From the NCBI GenBank assembly GCA_022818135.1, contig JAFMSR010000019.1:28030993-28094992 (forward strand): a DNA stretch of 64,000 nt. The letters run 5' to 3'. Source of the DNA: Saxidomus purpurata (lineage: Eukaryota; Mollusca; Bivalvia; Venerida; Veneridae). The translations under genes and the position numbers were made by a program. Numbering within the stretch: the stretch's first letter is position 1; each line of letters starts with the position of its first letter. The notes beneath the pieces are model-generated. The model did not search any database. It worked only from the letters and a program-made list of their open reading frames with translations, and was not told the DNA's origin. Positions 1-11,479 of the stretch are shown one piece after another.

Positions 1-543
1 CTAAGATTGATTTGGAGAGCAGACCTCAATGAAGTCACAGAAAAACAGCAACCTTGACCGCTGTAGGTCCCGCCTTATGAAAGGATTGTTGAATTTTGTC
101 TATACTTTACTGTATCTACTAAGCACTGTCAAGCTGCTGGATTTTAATAAAACTTGCCAGAAAGCATCAATATATGAACTTTGATTTTGAACATAATGAT
201 TTGGGGTCACTATATATCAAAGGTCAAAGTAACAGGGACCTGTTAATTGAAAGTCTTGGCCTCGTTTCATCTTCTAAACCTGTAACTGCATTATGATAAA
301 AGTTGACAGGAATTATTACTATAAAGTCTAGCTACCCATCTATTCCATATACTCAAAATCGCACCGACCATCTTTTTTAAATATAGTTCTTGTTCATGCT
401 AGCTTAGCGTTTAGGTACGCTTTTTTGTGTTATAACCCCCGAAATCTGTTGGTATCAACCATCACTCGGGGATTCTGCAGAATACAGTAAAATACTTCTT
501 TAATATCTTTTCTTATTATGATCAGGTCTTTCGTTTTGGGGTG
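1..543. other. 5' flank of the dermatopontin-like gene
   Basis: No coding region is evident. The reading frame of the first recognised dermatopontin exon stays open back to a TAA at 433-435 but contains no ATG before 544. Two acceptor-like AGs (ending at 480 and 525) lie in that stretch, the second behind a T-rich tract. An upstream non-coding or signal-peptide exon is therefore possible. Confidence 0.4.
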
Positions 544-3500
544 ATGTTGGCATTGTCCCTATTCCCAGTTGTATTTGCCTGCGGATGGATAAATAACTGG
601 GATAAACCGCTAGAATTTGAATGTCCACGTGTGGACCAATTTATATCGGACATTCAAAGCATACATAACAACCATTACGAGGACAGACGGTTCAAAATGA
701 GTTGCAGGAAAGTTCCGCGCAATGTTCGTCGTTGTTCAGCGCATTGTAGATGGACAGGTAAGTAGTATGGAAAGCCGTTGTCGCCTTATGTTGCATTTGT
801 ATACCGCAACAGGTTAAGTTTCTCTATGACATTGTAACGTTTCGAATCAGGTTAGTTCTGCTCTTATAATACAGTCGATTTTTCTAAGAGATTTGGCTCC
901 TTCATTTGGAGTAGGACAGGTAGATAGATTACTGACACAACAAACTTGCGAAAATGTTTTTATCAAAGATAATAGCTATTTGCGTATAAAGAAAACTTAC
1001 AAAAAGAAGCTTAGTAAACACAGCAACTAAATCACGAAAAAGTGTAACAATAAATTATACTGGTACATACAGTACAGTTAGGATAATGTGCAAGTGACGT
1101 CACAAATATATGTGCACATTAAAGTTTAGGTATGACTTCACTAAATCGGTGGGACTTGGAACCAGCCAATTTGTGTATGGAACTTGCGGACTTATTAGAT
1201 ATTGGTGGTCTCTGATTGATTTAAAATGATTGGTAGCACTAAAGTTTTCTAGAATTAAAATCGAAAGTACAATGGTTGAGCATAACAAAAAAATAGTTTA
1301 TTAATTTTCTGATTAATTTTACGGTGTTCTATGGCTATCTGAAAATATTGAATTTTTTGACAGAATGTAAACAAAAATCCTACAGACGAGGGGATGATGT
1401 CCTACAGGTGCAATGTTAGGCTATAAAGTATCACATTATGTATATAAAAAAGGGCATTTTGGGTGTGACTAAGGTGGTTCTACAGATTAATTGGGGTGTA
1501 ACTACTCAAGGAATGATTTGGTATGCGGACCGTGCTTAAATGTTATACAGTAAGTCTATGGAAAAAGATTTAGTGTAGTCATACCTAAACAACCATTGCA
1601 CGAAAATGGCAGAGCGTGCATACAAAAGACATGGCAATAATTGAGAATTTTAGGATTAAATTTTTTTAAGTTAGTGGTTTTCCATCAGTAATATCCCGAA
1701 AATTTCTATGAATTACTTATTTCTTCGTTCTTTAGTATATGCATGACAAGAGAAAACATTCTTTATTTTATTGTACAGGTTATCTAAATAACTTTGACGC
1801 GCCCCTGTTCTTCGATTGTGGTCCAAATGGTTACATAAACGGAATGCGAAGCTACCATCGCGACCGTGAAGAAGACAGAAGATGGCGGATCAGATGTTGT
1901 AACGTGAAAGGTACAGAACACGGAACTCTAACTAATTCTTACTTTTATATACAAATAATTTTTAAGATATGGTGTGTACCGTATGTTCTGCCTTTTCTCA
2001 TAGTTAGGAGAGGCAGTATGGGGTTTCAGGCTGTTAGTGACGAATTGGCCAGGGTTAAATTTACAAATTAGAGGTAAAATGCAGATCCAAGTGCATGGTT
2101 TCGGTTGAAAATATTAATACATGCTATATATGCATTTTCATTGTCAAGTATTGAGATTTAGTGATTTGATGAAAGTGAAACCAACGACATTGACCTTGCA
2201 GTAGTGACGTAATGGCTGAAAAGTATGAAAGCATGTTTGTCTAGAATTAGCCAGGAATGCAAGGTGCTTTGGAGATTTGAAATTTTGAAAAAACGGTATG
2301 GAATCTTTGTATCATTGAGCTTGTGTTCTTGATAAACAGTGTTTCACGAGTCGGAAACAGTGTAGCAGTTGGTTCCATCAGTGTAGAAAAACTTTCAGTG
2401 GTAGTGTAAACATTAAAAAAAAGTATTATTTTGTCGTCAGATTTCGCGATATTGGAAAGCTGGTGGATGAAGGTTTTGGTTTCGGACTGAAATTACTGGC
2501 ATTTTTATTGAGTCACACATGATCATGCTAAAATGTACTACATTTGTTTCAGGTTTGTGATTACAGTGTTTGGGTTGTGGTTTTGAAAGTTGCGGAGTCG
2601 AGTGTTGTGTGAAAGCCAAGAAAACTCCATACTGCCTCCTTAGCAAATTATTTTTTCTGTGTGTAACTTTGATGGCGGTGAATGCTACGTTTGGTGGTTC
2701 ATATACATGTAGCGATAAGTTTTATTTTTTCGCATTTAACGAGACCTATTTTAATAGATATTCTAACGCACTACCGATGTAACGTCGCTTCTGATTGGTT
2801 ACGTCGTTTAAGTTTGCAACTATTAAATAACGTATATATATATAAAGTCGCAAAAATCGGACAATCAGTAATGTTCGCTTTTTAGAGCATTGTTCGTAAG
2901 AATAGGGTTAACCGTTTAGTGATTTTGACATTTGCGAAAGTATATACGGATTTTAATGGTCGCAAACAGTTAACGCCGTCGCCATTAAAAAAGTTTCCGA
3001 CCATTAAAAACCGTATATAAAGTCGCAAATATCAAAATTACAAAACAGTTAACCCTATAAAGTAATGTTTGCAAAAATAATTGCGTTATTTCGTTATTTC
3101 TTTCTAATTTGTATGATGGCACACTTGCTCTGTTGCGCTATTGCAACTGTGGTCTATTGTAGATAGATCATGTTCTTGTAAATAGATCAGTTTTCTATTG
3201 TAGATAGATCTGTTCATGTAAATAGATCATGTTTTCATTGTAGATAGATCATGTTCTCTATTGTAGATAGATCAGTTCCACTGATAGATCATGTTTTCAT
3301 TGTAGATAGATCTGTTCTCACGTAGATAGACTGTTCTCTATTGTTAATAGATCATGTTCTCTATTGTAGATAGATCATGTTCTCTATTGTAGATAGATCA
3401 TGTTCTCTATTGTAGATAGATCATGTTTTCTATTGTAGATAGATCATGTTCTCTATTGTAGATAGATCATGTTCTCTATTGTTAATAGATCATGTTCTCT

Positions 3501-4718
3501 ATTGTAGATAGATCATGTTCTCTATTGTAGATAGATCATGTTCTCTATTGTTAATAGATCATGTTCTCTATTGTAAATAGATCATGTTCTCTATTGTAAA
3601 TAGATCATGTTCTCTATTGTAAATAGATCATGTTCTCTATTGTAGATAGATCGCAGTTAAGCTTCGCCAACATACACAATGCAAATTATCAGAAATACAG
3701 TATATTGTTGATGCAGTAGTCATAATACAATACCTTCAAAAGCAATTAGCGTATGACGCAAAATGCAAGCATAATATAGCCTATACGTTTTTCAAGTCTC
3801 ATGCACATTCTTGTAACAATCACAAAAACTATCGTTGTAGCCAAAACTTGAAAATGCTTTACGGGTTAGTACTTCTTCCTTTCCCGTTTTAAAATGCTAT
3901 ATATAGTTTTCATCATTTTAATCAGAGATAGGGCATATTTACAGGTCTTCGTTTGAAGTACTGCTCTTTCACCGGTTGGACGAACAACTGGGACGGCCGT
4001 CAACATTACCACGCACCGAAAGGTTACGTAACGAGCGGCGTTTATTCCTACCACGACAACCACCGAGAGTAAGCTGTTAAAGCATGCATGTCAATTCTAA
4101 GTATTCTTTCTTTCTTGAAAAAAAAATTCTAAGTATTCTTGTTTGAAAATATGACAAAACACTACAACAGATAACATAAAATTTGGGTGGAAGTCTCCAT
4201 CATGTCACTACAAAAAAGAGGGTTACACGTATAAACTCTATAATATAATGAATGAGTGTGTGTTCTGCTGCTCCAAGAGGGCAGAACTATGACTGAGCCA
4301 GGTTACTGTTTGTGACTGCTGCTCAAAGAGGGCAGAACTATGACTGAGCCAGGTTACTGTTTGTGACTGCTGCTCAAAGAGGGCAGAACTTGAAGCCATT
4401 AAGCATTAGCATCACAAACTGCCAAAGAGGGCAAACACTTACGCCTTACTGTTTGTGGCAGCGAACTGTGACTGAGCCAGGTTACTGTTTTGGTGCTGCT
4501 CAATGGCCCCAGACTGTACTAGCCAGTTCTTTGTGGCGCTCAAAGGGAGGGCAGAACTATGACGTGAGCCAGGTTACCTGTTTGATGGCCCCGGATGTAA
4601 CTCATATAATTATTTCTCAGCTTAGGTTATGTTTTTGACTTGCTAAGAGGCAGAACTAGTACTAGACAGGTTACTGTTTGTGGCTGCTGCTCAAAGAGGG
4701 CAGAACTGAAATTTAGCA

Positions 4719-4755
<37 letters not shown>

Positions 4756-5395
4756 ATTTAGTTAGCATCACAAACAATATTACTGGTGGCGACAACTTAT
4801 TGGGCCTCAATGGCCCCAGGTGGACGTGTATGATGGCCCCGGACCCCTATGGTGGCCCCGGATGTAACTCATATAATTATTTCTCATCTTTATTTTAAAT
4901 TGCACATTGACGTGAGGTTTTTAGGGGGGGGGCTTGGAGGGGTGGGGGGGGGGGGGGGGGGACAAAATGGGCACTTACACAAGGGGGGGGCCAAATGGTA
5001 ACAAAGATTTAATTGAGCTACTCTCAACTTGTCCTACAGCTTTAAGGATGCGTTGATTGCAAAAAAAAGCGATCATCTTCGCACTATTTCATCGACAACA
5101 TTTACAAATTTTCAACCCTTTCAAATTTGTTGAAATCCAACATGTTTATTTCAGAGACCGACGCTGGAAGTACCGAATTTGCAAGGTTCGAAGATGTTCT
5201 GGTACAGAAACCTTGCTTGATATATTGGGCAAACGCACACCAGCCGAAACTCAAGACATCGAGGAAAGTGAGACAAGTCAAGAAAGTCAGGAAAATCCGG
5301 AAAGTCAAGAAAGTCAGGAAAATCCGGAAAGTCAAGAAAGTCAGGAAAATCTGGAAAGTCAAGAAAATCAGAATGAAGCTAGCGTATCCGAGTGA
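544..5395 (+). CDS. Dermatopontin-like extracellular-matrix protein, four exons
   Basis: Exons at 544-757, 1779-1910, 3945-4068 and 5155-5395 join with GT/AG borders and compatible phases (1, 1, 2) into one 236-residue frame. The product has three dermatopontin-type repeats. Their hallmark motifs are DRRF (residues 47-50), DRRW (104-107) and DRRW (158-161), with CGWINNWD, GYLNNFDAP and GWTNNWDG openings. Cysteines fall at 13, 27, 54, 64, 68, 85, 111, 112, 122, 166 and 171; the third repeat lacks the usual Phe-x-Cys. The family is a secreted matrix protein, and in molluscs it is known from shell matrix. The ATG at 544 gives only a 12-residue leader before Cys13, which is short, so the true start may lie in an upstream exon. 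Residues 188-236 form a Glu/Ser/Gln-rich tail built from a 9-residue repeat, not typical of vertebrate dermatopontin (about 200 residues). The family call is secure; the 5' end is not. Confidence 0.88.
2903..3058. repeat. Foldback (MITE-like) element in dermatopontin intron 2
   Basis: Arms of about 60 bp (2903-2962 and 2998-3058) are imperfect reverse complements. Both begin at the outer side with AGGGTTAAC and run inward through TATATACGG and TTTAATGGTC. The spacer is about 35 bp. It has no coding content, and a short related sequence sits just upstream near 2830-2860. Confidence 0.7.
3153..3652. repeat. 23-bp minisatellite, about 21 units
   Basis: Tandem units of about 23 bp are built on CTATTGTAGATAGATCATGT, with variants TGTAAATAG and TGTTAATAG. 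The second half is very regular; the first 200 bp contain shortened units. It lies in dermatopontin intron 2. Confidence 0.95.
4264..4720. repeat. 51-bp tandem repeat, partly degenerate
   Basis: Units contain GCTGCTCAAAGAGGGCAGAA followed by TGACTGAGCCAGGTTACTGT. The first two full copies are exactly 51 bp apart (4313 and 4364). Later copies are scrambled and interrupted by insertions. It lies in dermatopontin intron 3. Confidence 0.85.
4722..4992. repeat. Poly-G tracts and low-complexity sequence
   Basis: There is a run of 33 G at 4722-4754 and several further G runs at 4924-4991, separated by short unique sequence. Such runs are poorly resolved by sequencing, so the lengths are unreliable. 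Confidence 0.8.
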
Positions 5396-5469
5396 ACCTA
5401 ATCAAGCCAGACAGTGTCCTAACTACTGCTACATTTATACTTTGCAGTGTCTCCCTTACATGTACCATA

Positions 5470-5475
5470 AATAAA
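5470..5475 (+). promoter_or_regulatory. Poly(A) signal AATAAA of the dermatopontin-like gene
   Basis: AATAAA lies 75 bp past the stop codon of the fourth exon, in the position expected for the 3' end of the transcript. Confidence 0.6.
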
Positions 5476-5841
5476 TTTGGTACTTTTGGTATCGTGAAAT
5501 TTTCGCTAAATTAATTATTAACGAACTCTTCAATTTGCGATCTGGCTTATGATTTTGTCTTCAAAATTGCACTAATTGGTTTTTAAATTCATGACTTCTT
5601 TGAGATCTTCTCCTGAAATGAGACCCACTTTACTGTTTTATTAATCTCTTTACCATAAACGCCTTTACCTTTTTTTATTGAACCTCATTCTCCATTGAAT
5701 ACAATCAGTACAGTTAACGCATAGTCTACGGCATCATTTCAGCAAACAAAATAACCTTTGCTAAATGTAATCACTTCTTCTTCGAACAGTAAAGCATATG
5801 GCTGGGCGGCTTGCTAAATAAATTCATTTATCAATTTATTA
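5476..5841. other. Intergenic, nothing recognised
   Basis: AT-rich sequence between the dermatopontin poly(A) signal and the next repeat. No coding, RNA or repeat signal was seen. Confidence 0.4.
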
Positions 5842-6533
5842 CGAGGGTTGTTCGAAAATTTCGTAGACTTTCTCAGTGGCATCTTTATCAATCACAATAC
5901 TTTTCAAATTAAATTAAAATGAACAAAAATATACATACAACAAATATGTATAACATGAACCAGATATCAGTACTATACATAAAACAGCAGAAATTTGAAT
6001 ACAGGCAGTATCATCAACCCGGTACATGAAAACGCGACGTCACGTCATAACGTTCGTAACACGCATGCGTATTCCGCTCCTTGGTCTCTCTTCAACGTCC
6101 GTGTATCCGTCTCAATATTTTTATGTCATTTATAATGACCAAACGAGTTTCCACTCTCTCCCCGACAAAGACAAGTTTAAACCTGCTTATTAAATTTTAA
6201 CCGTCAAACGTCTATTGACGTCGAAACTTTGGCATGACGTCATCAATACGTACCGGCGTTATTTCGCGGATTTTTTACTGCATTTAACAAATAATTTATT
6301 ATATTTCTACATGATTCAATGATGAGTTAGTCCAGAATAATTGCCGTGCGCCGGGTAGTAGTCATTATAGAAACGGAATCCTTGGAAAACGGATTTCAAA
6401 CAAAGACAATTTGAAATTGCGAATGCTCCTGATAGGCAATAGAATAAGTTATATGTACACACAGTGTAAAGAGTTTCCGTGCACACATGTGGGAGCTATT
6501 GAGAAAGTCTACGAATATTTTGAACAACCCTCA
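5842..6533. mobile_element. Mariner-type MITE, 692 bp
   Basis: Terminal inverted repeats of about 38 bp begin CGAGGGTTGTTC at the left and TGAGGGTTGTTC (read inward) at the right, and continue into TCGTAGACTTTCTCA. A TA dinucleotide abuts each end (5840-5841 and 6534-6535), as expected for Tc1/mariner insertion. No transposase ORF is present, so it is non-autonomous. The interior holds several TGACGT/ACGTCA motifs. Confidence 0.8.
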
Positions 6534-7047
6534 TAATGTATCTATAAATCAATCAATTTATTAATCAATCAACATTGAATATGCTTGAGAGAATATGTTT
6601 GCTATAATATGCTTAATAGAAATTGCTTAATACAATATGCAAATAATCAAAATCAAAAATGTGTTACCCTAGATAAAAGCAATGGATGAATTATATCAGT
6701 CGCCATGTTATTAAATGAAAAGGCCTTATATCAAATATGGGAGCACTGTTCTTATTAAATAACTTATTCTATATTTGTATTTAATAAACCTTTATAGTTC
6801 TGAAACTATCGTTTTATGCTTATTATTTCATTAACGCACCGACTGTTACAGCTTCTCGTGAACAAAGAAAATGTTTTGTTTGAACTTTGTAAAAAAATAA
6901 AAAGTATTTACTATGCAATATCATAACATTGCCATGACAGTTGTGGCCAAAGCAATGATTGGTGTTCATCCAAGGATCCCGACAGGCCCAATCTCACCCT
7001 ATAGCTACTTTGCATATCTCATACTTGTACCTTCTGACCCTTAAAAG
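6534..7047. other. Intergenic, nothing recognised
   Basis: AT-rich DNA with short ATCAATCAAT-type runs. No gene or clear repeat was seen. Confidence 0.4.
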
Positions 7048-7121
7048 CCCCCCCCCCCTTAATTTTTGATTTTTTTTTTTTTTTTTAAAATGACACAATT
7101 ATGATAAATATAACTAAGAAA

Positions 7122-7153
<32 letters not shown>

Positions 7154-7294
7154 GGGGGGGGAGGAAGGGAAGGGGGGGGGGGGGAAAAAAAAAAAAAAAA
7201 AAAATTTTTTAAATAAAAATAAATAAATATTTATTTATTTTTTTTTTTTTTTTTTTATTTTTTATAATATTTGGAAAGGGGGGGGGGGGATTTA

Positions 7295-7325
<31 letters not shown>

Positions 7326-7410
7326 TTTTAAAATTTTTTTTTTTAAATTTTTAGGATTTTTTTTTTTTTTAAAAAAAAGGGGGGGGGGGAAAATAAAAAA
7401 AAAAAAAATT
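7048..7410. repeat. Homopolymer-dominated block, probable assembly artefact
   Basis: Almost entirely runs of T, A, G and C, beginning with 11 C and then alternating long T, A and G runs. The composition is unlike real low-complexity DNA elsewhere in the window and resembles a second block at 41.7-42.3 kb. Confidence 0.8.
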
Positions 7411-7417
7411 TAAAAAC

Positions 7418-10336
7418 TTCGAAACCCGTAAAAGCAGTTTGTACTGTTTTCTATATAAAATTGCTTTCTTGTCTTTCACTACCCTTATTTTGATGATCTA
7501 TCTATATACAAACATAATTAGCCACAAAAAAACATGTTAGCCATCCGGCAAGAAAGTCACAAAACTCTGGAAAATGTGCTGTAAACAACATAAATCTGCG
7601 AGTAGGCATGCAAGAATATCCTACTCACTTTCGTGTTAGCTCACACTTCAGATTTAATCGTATAACTGCTTGGATCCTTCAAACGACTGAAAATCAATCA
7701 AAAGAAAATCTGACATGAAGGTGACTTTTAAACACGGAGCAAAATGACGCTATACTTAGTTTAGCTATTTGCAATCTTATAAACGGATTTCGGAGTTGTT
7801 CCTAAAAACACTGGCAACTCCGCCAAAAGAAATAGTTCGAAGCAGACTAATATCTACAGTATTTTCCTTGCAAAAATAGTGTATCAATGCTTTCTTTCCA
7901 GAAACCAACAGGACAATTTGCCTATGTAATCCTCAACGAATCGTACGTTCGCTTAAATGCAGTGAGTTACTGACATAAAACTTATATGCCACAACGTGTT
8001 CAAACTGCGTATATTTTACATTAATTAGCTCCAGACCAGAAAGCAAAGAATGCTGAATGTTGCAATTAAGGCCATATTAATTTGGAGATGTTATGTCATT
8101 TGCTTTCTTTTTACAAAATGTCCTTGAGTACATGGTCGTGTTACCATGTTTTTCTCTCAGACTGGAACTATATTATAAATTTTCGAAAATAGAACGCGGG
8201 CTTAAGTCCCAAAAAATACGTCATCTGGGCTTCGGCATATCTCTTGTACAACATGAAAATGTTCTTTAATTGCACATGCTTTGTTTCTCGTTACAATTTT
8301 CTTTCCTGGATGGCAAAATATTCTCTACCTGTCGGCGAATCAACATTTACATACATATATTTTCTTCATGAAAGTGAAACGTGAAATTGATCTACCATGA
8401 CACAAAAGAGATTAATCCGCCTCCAATAAGTATTGTCAGCAATGGCAAGCACTGATTGAGGGTCATGTGTTCGAACCCCGGTCATGTCTCTTTCTGCTAA
8501 ACCGCCATAAAATGTAAAAAAAACTATGTAGAATTTATAGACTACACCGTTTAAGGGAAAAGACGAATACAAAATCACCCTTGACATGCTGCTTGTATTA
8601 CTAGAAAGTCTTACTATTAGTAACATCTAAACCAACAATAATATGAGGGTACAATAAGTAAAACGATCTAAAAAACTCGAATTATGCAACGTAACTAGTA
8701 TAACAATACTGTAAATTAAAACACGTCGGACATAAAAAGATTTTATAGATATACAGTATTTGTTAGTAAACAATCCTAAATCAATTTCTTCATCAAACTG
8801 ATATAAATATATACTATGTTTTAAATGGTTTTATATTTTGATTTACTTGAATTTAGTGAATAAAGATTGGAGAAATTGGTTTTGGATTTTTATTAAAATA
8901 TACTGTTTATCAAATCTATATGTCCGATGTGTTTTAATTTACAGTACAGTCATACTAGTCATGTTGCATAATTTGAGTTGTTTAGTTCGTTTTGCTTATT
9001 ATACCCTCATATTATTGTTGGTTCCGATGTTACGTAATATGACTTTCTGGTAGTACAAACAGCATGTCAAGGATAATTTTGTATTCGTCTTTTCCCTTCC
9101 ACGGTATAGTCTGTAAATTCTACATACATTTTATGACGGATTTTTTCCAGAATTATTTCAACCAAAAACCCTGGGAAAATGCCAAGTTGAAATGTTTAGC
9201 AGAAAGAGGCATGGCTGGGGTTCGAACACATGACCCTCAATCAGTGCTTGCCATTGCTGACTACTTATTGGAGGCGGATTAATCTCTTTTGTGTCATGGT
9301 AGATCAATTTCGCGTTTTACTTTCATGAAGAAAATACATGTATGTAAATGTTAATTTGACGATAGGTAGAGAATTTTTTGCCATCCGGGAAAGAAAATTG
9401 TAACGAGAAACAAAGCATGTTGAAATGCAATTAAAGTACATTTTCATGTTGCACAGGAGATATGCCAAACCTTAGATGACGTGTTTTTGGGACATAAGCC
9501 CCGCTTTCTATTTTCGTAAATTGATAATATTGTTCCAGACTAAACACGTGATAACAAGACCATATATACCACAAGGACATTTTGTGGAAAGAAATTAAAT
9601 GACACAACATTTCCACATTTATATGGCCTCAATTGCAACATCCAGAATTCTAGTTTGCTTTCTGGTCTGGTATGCTAATTAATGTAAATTATACGCAGTT
9701 TGAACACTGTTGTGGCATGTAGGTTTTATGTCAGTAACTCACTGCATTTAAGCGAACATGCTATTCGTTGGGGATTACATACAAGCGAATTGTCATTTTG
9801 CTCTCTTGAATGAAAGTATCGAGACAATATTTCTGCAAGGAATAAACTGTAGATATTACTACGCTTCGAACTATTTCTTTCGTCGAAGTTGCTGATGATT
9901 TTAGGAACGTATTAAACTCCAAAGTCCATTTATACATGTAGGTACTCCAAATAGCCCTTGTCCCTTTGCGGTTCACTCAAACTAAATGTAGTGTCATTTT
10001 GCTCCATGTATAAAAGCCAACTTCATGCCAGAATTTCTTTTGTTTGATTTTCAGTCGTTTAAATGATCCACTGCAGGTATATGATTAAAACTGAAGTGTC
10101 AGCTAACACAAAAGTGAGTGGGGGTATTCTTGCATGCCTACTCGCAGATAAATGATGTTAACAGCACATGTTCGAGTCTTGTGACTTTCTTGCCGCATGG
10201 CTAACATGTTGTTTTGTCGCTAAATATGTTTGTATACAGATATATCACCAAAATAAGGATAGCCTTGCACGAAGTGAAAGACAAGGAAGCAAGTTTAAAT
10301 AGAAAACAGTAAAAACTGCATTAACGGGTTCCGAAG
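7418..10336. repeat. Large imperfect palindrome (inverted repeat), 2.9 kb
   Basis: The left arm (about 7418-8795) and right arm (about 8865-10336) are reverse complements over their whole length with scattered mismatches and indels. The ends are CTTCGAAACCCGT and ACGGGTTCCGAAG. Internal landmarks appear in both arms, for example the ACATGCTG/CAGCATGT region at 8585 and 9062, and a GTTCGAAC B-box-like site at 8470 and 9220. The centre is a spacer of about 70 bp near 8830. The right arm has about 50 bp absent from the left. No convincing coding region was found; short ORFs in the arms mirror each other. Confidence 0.85.
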
Positions 10337-10572
10337 CTTATAAATTGTTGGTATGTGCGTTTGTTGGCTCTGGAACGGCTGTATTTCGATAACCGTCCCA
10401 AAAAGCATTATTATAAAATTCATATCGGGAAACTATTGGGGACAGATCGCTTCATATAGTACATGTAGTACCGACCATTTTGAGAGCATTATGCGCAGTG
10501 GTTCATCTATCATAAAAACCTTTCAGTTTAATATGTGCTGTTCCCCGAGTCAACATAGATACAACCAGCTAG

Positions 10573-10797
10573 ACTTCAGATCAACAACTCAACAATTCTC
10601 CAGAGTCTAGTGACCGTCACAGCAATGACATCGACTCAGAAATGTAGCAACTAAAAACAACATTATTATTTAAAGCAGCACATCCTGTAGAAGACTTGGA
10701 TGTCCCTGCCAATCCAGAGGGAGCTTACAACACCTATACCGTATTTCTATACGACAGCAATACCCCCCTCCAAAAAAAAATTCTTCAACTGAGGTAA
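10573..10797 (+). pseudogene. Interrupted protein-like frame, unknown origin
   Basis: One frame reads a polar stretch (LNNSPESSDRHSNDIDSEM), then an in-frame TAG at 10645-10647, then HPVEDLDVPANPEGAYNTYT and on to a TAA at 10795. The composition is unusually protein-like for this AT-rich background. I cannot assign it to a family. It could be a decayed exon, a retroelement fragment or chance. Confidence 0.25.
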
Positions 10798-11148
10798 TAT
10801 GAAAGTGTTCAAAGTTATCGAGAAAGACGAATTTATTGAATACATTGAAACGTTGTAGTTATATCTTATTTGAATTAAGGGGATTTTAAAGTTTGCAAAC
10901 TCTTGAATGTGTTAGGTATGTACAGGCTTGTTTTACTGTAAATATAATTGTCTGACCTTTAGTCATAAACAACAGACCTAATATTTGATGCATTACTCAA
11001 ATACACAGACTGAGATTGAAAGAGAATGGATCAAGGGCAGGATGCATGCGAATACGCTAGAAAGAGTTGGTTGACTTGCGATTCATTTCAATCAGTAAAA
11101 CCACTTCAGATCTACTTTGCTTTTTATGCAAACTAGTATACGAGTCTC

Positions 11149-11212
11149 GGAGCCGCCGTTGCACAGCAACAGCGCGTTCGCCTCGGAGAGTCCTGGGTTC
11201 GATCAACACCAG
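11149..11212 (+). repeat. tRNA-derived SINE head (pseudo-tRNA)
   Basis: Contains AGCGCGTTCGCCTCGGA followed by a B-box-like GGGTTCGATC, in the order and spacing of a tRNA gene. The D-arm and acceptor stem are degenerate. It is more likely a SINE remnant than a functional tRNA. Confidence 0.4.
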
Positions 11213-11479
11213 TAAAAATTAGCAACAATTAATCTGTGAACCATTGAATACTATCTTGCATTTGTGTACATACAAATCCGTTCTTAAGTAATTCATATGA
11301 TAGGTGTATAAAACAATGCTGTTCAGATTGATCAGACACTTGCAGTTAATTATTCCCCATGCAAGAGCCTTCATATGAATTTGCAAAGAGTATAATAAAT
11401 AACTTGGAAACTTGGAAAAATGGTAACACTTGCAGTCATTTTTTAAAGCTGAACGTTAACATATTTGTTCGAGAAACAT

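Larger units (their letters stand above)
10337..11479. other. Intergenic; protein-like fragment and a tRNA-like site
   Basis: No intact gene. It contains a protein-like but interrupted frame (10573-10797) and a tRNA-like SINE head (11149-11212), listed separately. The rest shows nothing recognisable. Confidence 0.4.

Noticed and set aside
2570..2885. Cysteine-containing small ORF (MGCGFESCGVECC...)
   Set aside because: Intronic, with no splice or signal support and no match to the dermatopontin pattern.
3153..3652. CRISPR-like array
   Set aside because: The repeats abut with no spacers and the genome is eukaryotic; it is a minisatellite.
4363..4638. ORF of 91 codons in the 51-bp tandem repeat
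   Set aside because: It lies wholly in intronic repeat and its frame is not preserved between units.
5102..5474. Antisense and alternate-frame ORFs over dermatopontin exon 4
   Set aside because: They mirror the 27-bp repeat encoding the acidic tail; only the spliced frame continues the DRRW domain.
8366..9616. ORFs in the arms of the 2.9-kb palindrome
   Set aside because: They are short, mirror each other and are not conserved between the arms as protein.
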